Shown here one piece after another: positions 22,449-34,959 of a stretch of DNA of 64,000 nt (position 1 is the stretch's first letter; each line of letters opens with the position of its first letter). The position numbers and the translations under genes were made by a program. Under the pieces are notes generated by a model. That model was not told the origin of the DNA, searched no databases, and worked only from the letters and a program-made list of their open reading frames with translations. Source of the stretch: Aphelidium insulamus (Eukaryota; Aphelidiomycota; Aphelidea; Aphelidiaceae). The stretch is from NCBI GenBank assembly GCA_036784855.1, contig JAZDSV010000031.1, positions 1-64,000 of the forward strand, in the 5' to 3' direction.

Positions 22449-23591
22449 ATGCCCAATAATGAACGCTTGAACGCGGTGGAACAAGTATTCACGGCGGGTC
22501 CATGTCTCAACGCCATTGTATCGTTCATGGATCCCTGTATATTTGTCTTGGTGGCACCCGTCTCTAGAGCCATGTATCGCGCATACAAACGTGCATATCC
22601 GCAGTGTCGCACCCGGGTCGGCGCTGTGGTGCAAACCGGCTTGACGGCCGAGTACGCGTTAAGTCTGTTGGCGGTGGGCGACGCGCGTAAGCACTCCAAG
22701 TCGCCGCGGCCATTCACCTACCATCTGAGCAGCTGTGTGTTGCGTGATGGCACGGAGCCTGTACCCGTTACCGACTCCAAGATGCGCTGTCTGATGATGC
22801 ATGCGGCTTGTGCATGTGGCAGCCTTGATGCTGCCAAGGTACTCTCTGCCGCCGGCACCCGTCCTAGCAATACCAACATTGTCAGCGCCGTCAGGAGCGG
22901 CAATCTGGCCATGGTGGTGTGGCTGTTTACTGAGAATAGTGGTGGTGGCCTGCTGTTGCATCAGGGAACAGAGTTGTGTGACACAGCCGCATCCAGTGGC
23001 CACGTGGCCGTGTTGAAACAGTTGCGCGCCTGCGGGTGTCAGTGGGGCGCGTCCACGAGTGCCGCTGCTGCGGCCGGCGGTCACCGCTCACTGTTACAGT
23101 GGTTGCGTGCCGGTGGATGTCCGTGGGATGAGCGCACGTGTGCCAACGCCGCCGGCACTGGCCAATTAGATGTGCTGCAGTGGTTGCGCGCCGAGGGCTG
23201 TCCGTGGGACGCGACAACGTGCGCCGAGACCGCATGGCACGGCAACCAAGACTATATCCGCGGCAAACCGCGTGGCACAACCGCGGCTAAACAGCTGGCC
23301 ATACTGCAGTGGGCCCGCGGCAATGGGTGTCCGTGGGACGCGTCGACATGTGCACGAGCCGCCACAGCTGGCGATCTGTCGATGCTGCAGTGGGCGCGGC
23401 TCAATGGCTGTCCGTGGGATGTGCACCCATGCATGAACGCCGCCATGTATGGACACTGGGAGCTGTTGCAGTGGGCACGGGAAAATGGCGCTCCGTGGAA
23501 TGAAAGCATCTACGAGCAGCGGGTCGACATGGAGATGGCCGCGGATGGCACGGTGACTACGCATGAATACACGGTGGGCTCTGCTCCATGA
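22449..23591 (+). CDS. Ankyrin-like repeat protein with F-box-like N-terminus
   Basis: One uninterrupted exon, 380 residues. Residues about 10-50 (CLNAIVSFMDPCIFVLVAPV then SRAMYRAYK) look like a degenerate F-box. From about 110 onward there are six to seven diverged ankyrin units ending in the pattern LQWLRxxGCPWDxxTC, for example LLQWLRAGGCPWDERTCANA. This GCPWD type is widespread in protists and giant viruses. If the F-box reading is right, the protein would be a substrate adaptor for an SCF ubiquitin ligase; this is inference. No signal peptide, unlike its relatives at 38 and 46 kb. The absence of introns contrasts with neighbours. Confidence 0.83.
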   Translation: MPNNERLNAVEQVFTAGPCLNAIVSFMDPCIFVLVAPVSRAMYRAYKRAYPQCRTRVGAVVQTGLTAEYALSLLAVGDARKHSKSPRPFTYHLSSCVLRDGTEPVPVTDSKMRCLMMHAACACGSLDAAKVLSAAGTRPSNTNIVSAVRSGNLAMVVWLFTENSGGGLLLHQGTELCDTAASSGHVAVLKQLRACGCQWGASTSAAAAAGGHRSLLQWLRAGGCPWDERTCANAAGTGQLDVLQWLRAEGCPWDATTCAETAWHGNQDYIRGKPRGTTAAKQLAILQWARGNGCPWDASTCARAATAGDLSMLQWARLNGCPWDVHPCMNAAMYGHWELLQWARENGAPWNESIYEQRVDMEMAADGTVTTHEYTVGSAP

Positions 23592-23772
23592 AGATTATCA
23601 AAGGCATTGTATGTAGTAGCCAAGAGTGGCACCGTGTCCGGCATGTGTAACAGCTATGTTCGCAGGAATGTAGCCTACACAATGTATACATAGTGCCCTT
23701 AGGGTATTGTTGGCAGCGTAATATGAACGCTGATGCAGCAATGTGCATAGCCAACGTCCATGGCCATCTATT

Positions 23773-24955
23773 TTACCATCCAGTCCACTCCAGTGTTAGA
23801 TACTCTGGCTCAGCCAATGTTCTGTCTGGACAATGCACCAAAGTCCCTTCACCCACATCACAGCTGGCCAGCACCAGCGTCTTGTTGGTGGTGTGCGTGA
23901 GACGTGTCCAGCGCACCAGTTCAGCAAATGTGGCCGCCCTCTTGCCACTTATACTGCCACCACTATCATGGTCATCACTGCCATCACCTTCATCATGAAA
24001 ATGATCTGGCAACACTTGGACAATGGCAGCGGCGTGGAACCGGCTCGGATCGCCGGGATAGAAGCAATAATCGCCGCCAAACTTGCCGCCACGGCTAATG
24101 TATGGCCGTATAGGTGTGCCGGCGTATGCAGTGAGTGAATGTAGGTGTTGGTACACCCTGAATCGATCCGACAGCATGCATCGAGTGATGTAGTACGGCG
24201 TATGTGCAGTTGCTGTTGATGCAGGTGGAGTAGTCCGAGTGCCGGGCTGCTTCAGGAAAATCACAATGGACATTGGCGGAGACAGCGGGCGGCCCAAAGA
24301 GTCCGGTGGCGCCAGCAGTGACGCGGCCACACTTGCCCAGTCGGCCAGTTTCAGTCGTGGAAGTCGCCGCTCACCTGGCGCTAATAGAGTACTGTCGGTG
24401 CCAAGTTTTCGCGTGACTGCTTCGCGGATAGTCTGCAGTGGCGGCACGGTCAGCGGTGTTATATCGTCTGCACATCTCTTCCGTCCGTCGTCCGTGCGCC
24501 TCTGCATGGAGAGCTGCCGCTGTGCATTGGCCATCGGCACGTAGTCGCGGCACAGCTCGGCCACCAGCAGCGTTGCCGAGTCCACCGTGGAGGAGACTGC
24601 AGGCGCGTCTTGTCCATCACCTTCATGCACCAGCTGCACAATGCCTACAAAGGTGTATGTGAGCGCCGTCACGTGTTAGTAATATAGGCTCACCTGCGAG
24701 AAAACACGACGCCACCTCCTCCACCGAGAGAGATAGTGGCAGACCGGGCAGCGTGTTCTGCTGGCTGTGTCCAGCCAACGCTCCAATTAGTGTGCCCAGT
24801 ATGCGGTGGTCCCGCCGCAGCAGCAGCACATCTGCCACTCACAGCACAGGGTAAGGATACTACTACACGTGCACAACACTCTGCAGATATACGGCACCTG
24901 ACGCGCTCCACACAAGCGCCGTACGCGCCTGCTCATTCACGTGCACAGTGATCAT
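23773..24955 (-). CDS. TSEN34: tRNA-splicing endonuclease subunit SEN34
   Basis: Three exons (24955-24898, 24837-24694, 24644-23773) give 357 residues. The N-terminal domain reads ALVWSASVADVLLLRRDHRI then LGTLIGAL as in SEN34. The C-terminal nuclease has YISRGGKFGGDYCFYPGDPS then RFH, and later TNKTLVLASC. These hold the catalytic Tyr (in CFY), His (RFH) and Lys (NKT) triad. SEN34 cuts the 3' splice site of intron-containing pre-tRNAs in the SEN2-SEN15-SEN34-SEN54 complex. The start ATG at 24955 lies only 48 bp from the stop of the upstream same-strand gene. A linker of about 110 residues with no known motif joins the domains. Confidence 0.92.
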
Positions 24956-25003
24956 TGACAGCGGGTGTGTATATTACAGGCATGCATGCATATGCATGTG
25001 CCC

Positions 25004-25615
25004 TCAGGCAAAGGGCGACGAGTTAGTATGATGGCGACGACAGCACCCACAGCACCGGGACACGGCGCCACAGCCGCAGTAGAGCAGGAGCAGGACGGGA
25101 CAGCAGAGTAGCAGTGAACAGCCAGACACCGCCAGCAGCACAATTAGCCACGTCTCCAGCAGATGGCTGCCCACATCGGACGCGTTTGTCGCCGGCTCAC
25201 ACGTGTAACTCACGCCGAATGCATTAGTGGTGGCGGTGGCCGTGCTGTTGTCGACAATGGGCAGCGAGGTGGCGATGCATTGCAACGTGTCGGCGCACTG
25301 AGAGGGCGACACGTCATCGGCCATGCCGCCTCCGCCGGGAACGAGACACGCGGCCCCGATGCCGAGACGCGGCTGACACTGCTTTGTCGTGGACAGAGGT
25401 GTCTGCGCCGTGCTGGCATTGCTGCTGGCGGAACAGTAGTACAGCTGAGTGGCTGCACTACTACTCAAACAGTCGGCATCAGCCATGCATTGCTTGCCCT
25501 GCATGTTGTCACCGTCTCCTCCACCATCACCGCCCACTGCACACATCACTACAGTACCCAGTGGCAGTACAAGTAGCACAAGTGTCGGGGTCATGCGCTG
25601 CATGAATGCATACAT
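25004..25615 (-). CDS. Cys-rich single-pass membrane protein (family member 1)
   Basis: Single exon, 203 residues from the ATG at 25615; upstream ATGs in frame exist, but this one places a signal peptide (LVLLVLPLGTVVMC) at the start. The ectodomain has about ten cysteines, including CMADADCLSS, LYYCSAS and CADTLQCIA. A membrane helix near 155-175 (WLIVLLAVSGCSLLLCCPVL) runs into a short tail packed with Cys (CGCGAVSRCCGCC), a likely palmitoylation cluster. The layout matches the two genes at 61.8 and 62.5 kb. I know no named family; the spacing recalls Dickkopf-like or small knottin domains only loosely. Probably a surface protein. Confidence 0.72.
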   Translation of the reverse strand: MYAFMQRMTPTLVLLVLPLGTVVMCAVGGDGGGDGDNMQGKQCMADADCLSSSAATQLYYCSASSNASTAQTPLSTTKQCQPRLGIGAACLVPGGGGMADDVSPSQCADTLQCIATSLPIVDNSTATATTNAFGVSYTCEPATNASDVGSHLLETWLIVLLAVSGCSLLLCCPVLLLLYCGCGAVSRCCGCCRRHHTNSSPFA

Positions 25616-26270
25616 CGTTACTAACTTTGCTGCACGTGAAAGTCTCAAGAATAACTGTTGGTTGATCATTGCTTGCTGATTGACTGAGTGAACATTCAAC
25701 ACTGCGACATACATAGTGTTGTAATCAAGTGTGTTATATCAAGTCTATAACGAATGGTGCTTAATGATACATCTGCAATACATCGATAGACCTTTCGTTT
25801 CTGTTTCGTTTCGTTTGATGTGTACGGCCTTCAAGTTGCCTACATATATATACTACTATGATGTGGTGCCTACTTACAAGCTATGTTGTAGTTATTATTA
25901 ATTAAGACGGCCTTAGTGTGTACATTGCTGCGTCAACCGGGCAATTTGGAGTCAATACATTGACATTATTCTTTACCTGTAGCCTATTAACCCTCCTTGT
26001 CCACCGAACTTATCTCTAATGGACGCACCTTGATGGACGACTAAAGTATATTTATGTCTTCTTTTGCCTCCCAGCTAATAATACCTATGGTGCAACACGA
26101 AACCATTAAATATTTCTCTGCATTAAAAAATCTCCAGTTGCCATAGACAACTGCTGTAGGTCTAATGATGCAGTTCACTGCAGGGACAAGTTTTCCTCAT
26201 TACTTCATCGTGGCTATACAATACGTGCTCTAGAGAAAAAAATTTGTACACTGATAAATAACATCGCAGA
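25616..26270. other. Intergenic region, nothing recognised
   Basis: 655 bp between a minus-strand gene start and the Doa10 start, so it must contain two divergent promoters. I see no open frame of note, no tRNA boxes and no repeat beyond short AT runs. Confidence 0.6.
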
Positions 26271-29200
26271 TGACTTCCACCGGCGCTCCCAATGGCACGT
26301 ACCTTGTGCTTCGATTGTGACGCCCTGCACACATGACACATGCACATCCTGCTATCTGCTAACCATGTTCACACAGGCTCCGCTGCGGGTGACACTGACA
26401 TATGCCGCGTGTGTCGCCTGGAGGCCTCGCTGCCCGACCACCCGCTCTTCCATCCGTGCCGCTGCTCTGGCTCCATCAAGTTCATTCACCAGGACTGGTC
26501 AGTGTGCATGCATGGTGTTGGTGTCTGCTGCGGTGTATTGCTGACACGTGGCTTGCAACCTGCAGTCTGACAGAGTGGTTGGCGCACAGCGGCAAGACCT
26601 ACTGCGATCTCTGCAAGTACCCGTTCGCCTTTACATCTGGCAAGTGGCATTTGTGCCTGCACTCATATATATATGCAATAGGCTTACATATATACGTGTG
26701 GTGTGCAGTATTTGCGCCCGACATGCCGGCCAAGGTGCCGCTGCGTGTGGTGATTAGGCGTGGCGCGATGGTCTGTCTGTCACATGTGTTGTACGCCGTT
26801 CGCATCGTGTTTCTGCTGGTTCTGTGGCTGATGTGCGTTCCGTACGGCACCTCAATGATATGGCGGTCGGTTCAGCGGCATTCCTCCGTCGAGTTCACGG
26901 TTTCCGAGGAGTCGGCCGTGGATGGCACTAGCAGTTATCCCGCGTTGCTGACCGCGGCCTACTGGCATGCGCGACTCGGGGAGTTTGTGCAGGATGACGG
27001 ACCGACTGCCACTCGGTTGCTGTACCGCATTGCTTCCACTGATCTCGACTCTGGCATTCTTTGGTGCGTTCATGCATATGTACTATTCGCAATTGTAATG
27101 TGCACTGCAGGTACATGTACCGCGAGGTTGTAAACGGCTTTCTGCTCACACTGCTCTTTATCTCGGTGTGTATCGGTGCGGTTGTTTTGCGCGACTTTCT
27201 GCTATCGAACCCGTTCAACATTGAGCCGGGTGGCCGCATGTTTGCGCGCGCCGACGAAGCGCCCGGCATTGATGACGACGACAATATTGTGGCTGATGAC
27301 GTGGCTGAAATGCCCAATATCAACGATGAGCGCTCTCTGGCCGTTCCACTACTCCCACAAACGCCCCCTCCTGCACCACTGGTGCACCCTCCACCGCCGC
27401 CAGTGTCGCCCACCGTTGCCACCATGCTGAACGACAGTTCAGATGATGATGTCGATGGCGATATCATCGCCGTTCATGCTGGCGCCTCTTCGTCGTCCCC
27501 ACACGCGCCCTCTGCATCATCCATACCACAACCAGCTGCATTCGCGTCGACATCATCTTCATCGTCCGCTCGACCACTGATTACCGACGACTCTGCAGAC
27601 TATTCCTCGTTGCTGTTTGCGGCTGCAGCTGCCGATATTGCCATAGATTCGGATGAGTTGGCTGATGTAGTTTCCGCGGCTTCTTCGTCCGACAGCGACG
27701 ACTCGGTCGATGGTAACAATAATGCTGGAGACCCCATTGCGAACAATGCCAACATCAACAACGATGGTGTTAATCCTATTAATCCGCCACCTGGTGCTGC
27801 TGGAAACATTGTTGCTCCTGCCAACAACAACAACAACAATAATGGCAATGGCAATAATGGCAATAATGTTGATGTCGAAGACGGCGCCGCAGATTTGATG
27901 GAAGATGGTCTCGGCTTGCTGGAAGCGGCCGGATTACATGGCCCGCTGATCAATGCGCTAAACAGCTGCGGCTGGCTCTTTCTGTTCAATGCCGTGTCGA
28001 TTGTGTTTGGTGTCTGGATCCCGCTGACAATGGGCAACCTGGCGCTGGACTCGGCGCAATGGGTGCAGCATGCAGCGCTGTTATGGAGCAGTGACGACGA
28101 AGTACGTCAAGACTCGACTATGCATCAATCGCACAGCGCCGTCAGCGTCCCGGCAGCTGCTTCAGTGTTTACCGTGCTGGCAGCCGAGATGCCGGCCATT
28201 GTGTTGGGATACGCTTTCATATTCACGCTGGTTCTCGCTCTTCTCTACACCGTTCCAACTGTGTGGGAGTTGCTGAACAAGGCCACTACCGGCGACGCAG
28301 ACAATAATCATCCCCAGCAAGACATTAATGAAAGCACACCAGAGCAGCTGCGACACTATGCCCATCGCTGCATAACATTTGCCTATCTGTCATTCAAAAT
28401 CGTGGTGCTGACTGTGGTGGAGCTGCTAGTATTCCCGCTGATGCTGGGCTGCGTGCTTGATGTTTGCTTGTTACCCGCATTCTACGGCATAGAAGTTCCA
28501 CGACACTTGGTGCCGGAACGTGGCAGTGAGCCTTCTACTTTGATGACAGCGGTTGGAAATAGCACATTGTCGTTGCTGGCAATGCACTATTCAGGCAACA
28601 CGAGCCATATTCAGCTGGCACACGATTACCCGGGACACGCGAGTATCTGGGGAACCGCCGTCATCAATGCCGCCGCTTTCTTTGCCGAGGGAACTTCGCC
28701 GCTAAGCATCGTGTTGGCGCCCATCGTACTGCCGTTCATGGATGGCGTGGTATCAAAAATGTTGTTCCACTCGATGGCACCGGCAACGTCCCTCTTTCTT
28801 CACTGGTTTGCTGGCACCCTTTACATGTTCTATTTTTCCACATTCATTTCCATGTTGCGCAAGTTCTTTCGTCCTGGCCTTCTCTGGTGCGTTAAATTGA
28901 GTGCACTCTGAAGTTTATAATGTGCGTGGCAGGTTCATCCGCGATCCAAACAGTGACAGCTACCATCCCATCAAAGAGATGGTCGAGAAACCGTTGATGC
29001 GTCAGCTGGAGAAGATTGTGGCCAGCTTTGCGATCTATACGTACATCATTGCGTTGACATTCGGCGTGACTTTGTACGGTGTAACTGCCGCCCACTTTTA
29101 CGTTCGCTGTCTGCTGCATATACTCTCGGGGAGCGCCGTCTCTCTTCGACAGTTGTGTGCCACGCCATTCTTCCTGCCACTGCGCTGGAGCCTCGTACAG

Positions 29201-31898
29201 TCCAGTATTGAAGCGCCATTCGATTCGGCCTTCATTAATATCCTGGTGCCGGCGCTGTGGCGTCTGATGAAACCCAGGCGCATTTATCGCCGTTTCTGGG
29301 CACGACTGTTTATGCGCACAGGGCGTCAGTGGCGATTGCGCAGTTTCATGTACGGCGGCCGGTGGATAGCGGACGAAGATGGTTTGCCGCCGCCCAGCAC
29401 CGCAGTTATGGTAGATGGCAGAGACAACGCAGCTGGCACTTCATTGCTGGCAGCCCGTGCCAAAGAGCACCTGGACGCAAGAATGATTGTCGTTGACGGG
29501 TGCACACAAAGCCGGCTCGTACGTGTTATCTCCCAGGAGGATCTTGGCGGTAGCGACAACACAGCACGCGGAATCCTCAGAGTGGATGACTCGGCAGCTG
29601 CGATGGCAGATGATGCACACGCGCCTTTGCGCCAGCAATCTCTGACGGCCACACCGATCAAGGGCGTCACAGATCCTGCGACCTTTCCCATAACATCATT
29701 TTCACGCCGAGTGACAGTCACCGAACCGTCGACCGCCACGATGATCATAGCGGCGCCATTTTCCAATTGGCGCGACCCGCTCATGGTGGCGGTGGATGAA
29801 GATGCCTACCTGACAGAGAACGGACGGTTCATTGATGACAGAATGGTGGTGGATGCGCGGATTGGACCGGAGGAGCAGCAAGCCGGAAGGCGCAAAGTGG
29901 AAGTGTGCCAAATTGAACTGTCACATGACACGAAGCGACCTATACCCGCATCACGAGCCGTGAAACTGTCGCTGCATGATTTCGGCACTATCAATCGGCT
30001 GCGGCGTCATCCTCGTCTGCTCGCCCAGTGCGATGGACTCCTGACCACCATTGTGCACGTGCCGCCCAGACTGAAGCACCGGGTGCTGGGATTGCTGGCC
30101 TCGGTTTATGTCAGTGCTATGGTCGTGCATACTCTGGGGACACTCGGCTCGGTGTGGGTCGGGCGCCAGTTTCTGCATCACGTTGTTGCTTGGCTAATTG
30201 CCTCACATGAAAGGACGGCTGGTACAGTAGCATCATCACCGTCCGAGCCCTACATCCACGACGCATACTCATTTGCGTGCGGCGTTGTGATTATGTACTG
30301 CACGGCGCGGCTGTTGGGTCAGGCGTGGTATGCCATTCGATACTGCCGGCGGGACTTTCTCATCCGCAAGTCGGTGCCCGCGACCGTCAAGCAGATCGCG
30401 CGCAAGTCCATTCTTGCCATCCTGGACAGTGGCAAGGAGCTGGCGGCAACGGACACAAGTGTATCGCCCACAACTGCCGTGACTGCTGGGGCGGTACGTA
30501 TTAATTATCACGTATAATTTATTTCGTTTCAACTGACAGCTGAATACACAGGAAAATTGGGTGCGCCTTCTGTTCCAGGTGTCGAACGAGGAGTGGACAA
30601 CTCCGCGCGTGCTTCCCCTCTCCAGCAAACAGTTGCAGCACCATCGCATCGAGTCCCGCGTGCTTGCATTTGCGATGGTCCAGCGCTTTGTTCGCCTGCG
30701 CTCCAAGTTCCACCTGACAGTTGCCTCCATCGAAGAATATCTGGACATAGAGTGTAGGCTGCTCGATTGCAACACTTCTAGTTGGTTTTGCGTGGCGCCA
30801 ACATATCGTTCACCGCGCGAATTTGTGATGAGCCGCGAGAGAATGCAGGCACTAGGTCGCATTGCAGCTGTGGCCGGCAGGCGGCTAAACACTTTTGTCA
30901 AATGGTTGTACGCCGCGACCGTCTCCTGGATTGTCATGCCCTTCATTGTCGGCAAGTAGTGCCGTTTGCTGGGATACATTGTTCTAACAGAACGTGCAGG
31001 CCTGCTGTTCATGTGCATGTTCATCCATCCAGTGTACGTGGTGCATCACGTTGTCATGGCTGGAGTGCCGCTAGTGCACGCATTGCACAACCACGATCCA
31101 GACGCCGTGCAGTTGACCGCATCGCTGCTTGGAATCCGCACGTCATTCTACTACAATCCGTCAATGGTGTATTTCGGTGGCTTGCTCTTCTCGCAATCAC
31201 TGACCACGCTTGCACGCATCCACGACAACGCCGCACTCGACGCTGCCGCACTGAACAACAATGCAAATAACAATGACAATGACAACAATGGCCGCATCAC
31301 ACGAATCCTGCGACGCCTGACCCGCATCTGCACGCTGATGGACGCCGTGTCCCAGTTCCAGGTGCATCTGTACTCGTGGCGCTCGCTGCACCTGGCCGCC
31401 ATCCTCCCAGATGTGACGCCGTGGCTAATGTTGGTCGCGCTACCCAGTCTAGTAGCTCACTGCACATATTTGCTTTGGCGCTGTGCCATGTGGCTGGTGA
31501 TGCTGCCTGACCCGCAGCAGCACGAATGGATGGCGCAGGTTGGCTGGACGTTCGCGTCAATCATCGCCTGTTTCAGCTATCCGTTTGCACTGTCCATGGC
31601 GGTGTGGCTGAGTGTGGCCGTGTGGCTTTATCGCAACGCGCACCGGCTGATTGACCGTGTGCGGGAGGAAGAGTACTTGGTGGGCAAGGTGTTGAACAAT
31701 CTCGAAGATCGGGACCGACACCGCCCTGCACCAATTGCAGCGATACAGCCACTGCCAGATTCGGACACTGATCAAGAGAATGCTGATCAAGATGCTGATG
31801 AAGATGGGGAAGAAGGCGGTGAAGCTACTGCTACACAAGAAAGTGACAATATGCGCGGCGCTGAAATCGGTGTGGATGTGGCGCAGCACGATGAATAG
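26271..31898 (+). CDS. MARCHF6: Doa10/MARCH6-type membrane RING-CH ubiquitin ligase
   Basis: Eight exons (26271-26295, 26377-26497, 26566-26639, 26709-27063, 27111-28886, 28933-30493, 30552-30951, 31000-31898) give 1,736 residues. The N-terminal RING-CH (about 14-58) reads [10 protein letters not shown]...[16 protein letters not shown]...[12 protein letters not shown], with the last ligands restored by splicing. About a dozen membrane segments follow, with the conserved [15 protein letters not shown] and [18 protein letters not shown] signatures of the family. Doa10 marks misfolded ER and inner nuclear membrane proteins for proteasomal degradation. A long acidic, Asn-rich loop (about 240-500) and an acidic C-terminus are lineage extras. 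Three of seven introns (26296-26376, 26640-26708, 30952-30999) begin with GC. Confidence 0.92.
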
Positions 31899-31986
31899 AT
31901 TTGCATGATTAATATTGTGTTTGTTGAATGTTATTTACAGCAGGAGTAAACACACGGACAACAGTCAGACAGACACCGCAGCAACC

Positions 31987-34305
31987 ATGCCCGAACCAGT
32001 GACACAGACAGAGGCCACAGCAGTGGACACCGTGGCCGTCAAAAAGTCTCTGCCAGTCGGCAATCGACCCCCGGCCACCACCTCCATGGACCCCGAGGCG
32101 GTGATTGGATTCGGCGGTATGGCTGTGCCAGTTGTCTCCATGTTGGAGAGAGGTACTGACTTGAACCGCACATCCAGGTGCCGTGATGGGTGGTCTGAAG
32201 CAGCACCCGGGCCCCGGCAAAGCGTGGATATACTCACTGGGCGCCACCGTGGTCATCAGCGACGCCAAGTATCCCACCAGACGCCAGCACTTTCTGCACG
32301 GGCACTCGGACGCTGTCACGGCCCTTGCGGTCTCTCGCACCGGGCGCTACATTGCCTCTGGACAAAAGACTCACCGCGGCTTCCAGGCAGGCTCAATGTC
32401 ACAGTGTGTCACACTGACACACGCACAGGCCGACGTGATCGTGTGGGACTTTGAGACTAGGCGCCAGGTGCACAAGTTCTCGCTGCACAAGGTGTCGGTG
32501 CAGGCGCTTGCATTCAGCCACGACGAGAAGTTTCTGGTGACACTGGGTGGCGCCGACGACAACTACCTGGCCGTGTGGGACGTGGAGCGCGGCACAGCCG
32601 TCGCCGGCGCCGCAGCCGCCAAAGACACCTCGGCACAGCCGACCCTGGTGCAGTTCATGCACACGGTCAACAACAAGTTTGTCACGGCCGGCGCGGGGCC
32701 CATCCGGATCTGGGAGTTTGACGCGGTGGCCAAGAAGATTACCTGTGTCGAGTGTCAGCTGGGACAGATTAAGCGCGTGGTTCTGTCGCTTGCTATCGCG
32801 GATGAAGGCAAGGAGGGCGCCGGTGTACAGTGGGCATACTGCGGCACCACAACCGGCGACATACTGCGCATCAACCTCGGCAATGGTTTGCTCTCCACAT
32901 ACGGTCCTCCCAAGCCAAAGGTATATATATATATATATGTAATATGTATTTGTACCGACCAGTATATAACTTCAAAGCACAACCTGAGTCTGGGAGTGAC
33001 GGCGCTTGCACTGTCGCCGCGCAAGAAGGATTTGATGTTTGTGGGCAGCGGCGATGGAACGTTGGCCATGTGCGATCTGGCCACACTGTCCTTCACGAGG
33101 TTTGCTGTAAATCAGTGCTATATCAGTTATTAATAAGTGATAGCTTTGTGAAGCTGAATGGTATGGTCACGTCGTTGGTGTTTGGCGAGAGCGGCGCGCT
33201 GTTTGCCGCCACCGCCGTTGGCAACATCTACAAACTGCTTAGCGTGGACCTGAAGCAACAGCCGCCCGATATCATTGCCACGGCACACCACACGCGTGTC
33301 AATGACGTTGCATTCCCCGACGAGTGTTCCGACATCTTTGCCACCGCCTCCGACCATGATGTGCGTGTGTGGAACGCGGCCTCGCGCAAGGAGCTGCTGC
33401 AGATTGCCGTGCAGAATGTGCAGTGCTTGGCCGTCTCGTTTAAACGAGATGGAACTTCCATTCTGACTGGTTGGAATGTCATTATTATTTATATGTCGAC
33501 TCAGTCATGCATATTCCAGGTTGGAGTGATGGCAAGATTCGGGCATTCAAGCCAGAGTCGGGCACACAGCAATACGAGATTAATGACGCGCACCGGAATG
33601 GCGTTACGTGCATGTGCTCCAGCAAGCCGCATGCTGGCGAGTTCCGCATAATAAGCGGTGGCGTGGACGGCCAGGTCCGCGTGTGGAAGATTAGCAAACA
33701 GTCGCAGATCCTGGAGCGGTCCATGAAGGAGCACAAAGGTAGTTATCTAATTATATTTCACTACTTCCACTTACACACACGAACAGAGACGGTGTCGTGC
33801 ATCAAACTAAAGTCGAATGAGAAAGAGTGCATCTCCACCAGCCAGGACGGCAGCTGCATTGTGTGGGACCTTACGCGGGGCACACGGCTGCAGGTTATGT
33901 TTGCCGCCACATTCTTCAAGTCCTGTGCCTACTACCCCGACGAGTCCCAGCTGGTCACCTGCGGCACTGACAGAAAGGTGATCAATTGATAATCTAATCT
34001 CGGCTCTTACCCGGTGCATCACACAGGTGTCCTACTGGGAAGTGTTTGACGGCACGCTGATCAGAGAGCTGCAAGTAGCGGATCACGACAGTGTCAACGC
34101 CATCGCGCTCACTCAGGACGGCAAACACTTTGTGGTCGGTGCGGACAAGCTGGTCAAGGTGTTGCGCTACGAGCAGGGCGATGTGGTGTTCACCGGCAAG
34201 GGACACTCGGCCGAGATCACGCAACTGCGCATCAGCCCCAACCAGAAGCACATTGTCAGTGTCAGTGTGGACGGCGCTGTATTTGTCTGGACCATGCCCA
34301 AGTAG
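31987..34305 (+). CDS. CFAP52: Cilia- and flagella-associated protein 52 (WDR16)
   Basis: Eight exons (31987-32116, 32178-32386, 32429-32920, 32978-33099, 33144-33469, 33520-33738, 33787-33977, 34027-34305) give 655 residues. The WD40 double propeller follows the animal protein almost motif for motif: AVIGFGG-like start, GHSDAVTALAVSRTGRYIAS, YCGTTTGDILRINLGNG, NVAFPDECS-type repeats, and VTCGTDRKVSYWEVFDGT near the end. CFAP52 is a microtubule inner protein of doublet microtubules and is found only in organisms with motile cilia. Intron 32387-32428 begins GCAGGC and its removal gives GFQADVIVWDFETRR, aligned exactly with relatives. It starts 88 bp after Doa10; AATAAA lies 17 bp past the stop. 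Confidence 0.95.
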
Positions 34306-34959
34306 CCACGTGTGTGGGTACAATAAATTGTGGACTTCTGATGTAGTCTATTTGGTTTTACAAATGCTATTTATTGTCATTCTTGTAGCTGACAATATGG
34401 TGCCCGATTGCAGCGGGCGTCCAGTGTATTGTTAATTACTTCTGCAGCATAGTCTATTCGCAACATGAAGCATCCAATGAGTATTCAATGTCCAGCTAAC
34501 AATTTCCTTGTTCAGTCTCAGGCGCAGTACCAGTACAAGAGTATCAGAGGCTGCAATTCATCACAATGCAGCAAATTGGTCAGGCCATTGTTGATCGAAC
34601 TCGCCAGCTGGGATGTTCTGGACTGCCAATTTAATTGTAAATAAAGAATTAACATGCAAGGACACTTCGACTATATATTAGACTATATATAGAGGGAAGT
34701 AAAGGACATTGTTATACAACACAATGATATAAATAAAGCTTGAGAGTCAGACCGTGCAAACGACAATAATGCAGAGACACCGATAGAGACACACAGGGAA
34801 AAAGAGAGAGAGGGACTCGAGAGGGACAGGATATAAGTAAGGCATTAGAGAAGGACCGTATGCTGTGCAGAGAGAGCGACACCGGTAGATACACAACGAG
34901 GACACTGATAGAGAGACACACATCTCGGAAAAAAAGAAAATCACCAACGCATTGCACAG
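34306..34959. other. Intergenic region, nothing recognised
   Basis: 654 bp between CFAP52 and PRP6, both on the plus strand. It contains the CFAP52 poly(A) signal, AT-rich runs (TATATATTAGACTATATATA at 34673) and purine-rich sequence rich in GAGA before PRP6. No RNA gene or frame can be supported. Confidence 0.6.

Noticed and set aside
25616-26270. Small RNA or tRNA gene
   Set aside because: No A or B box, anticodon arm or snRNA core sequence could be found here or in the other long gaps.
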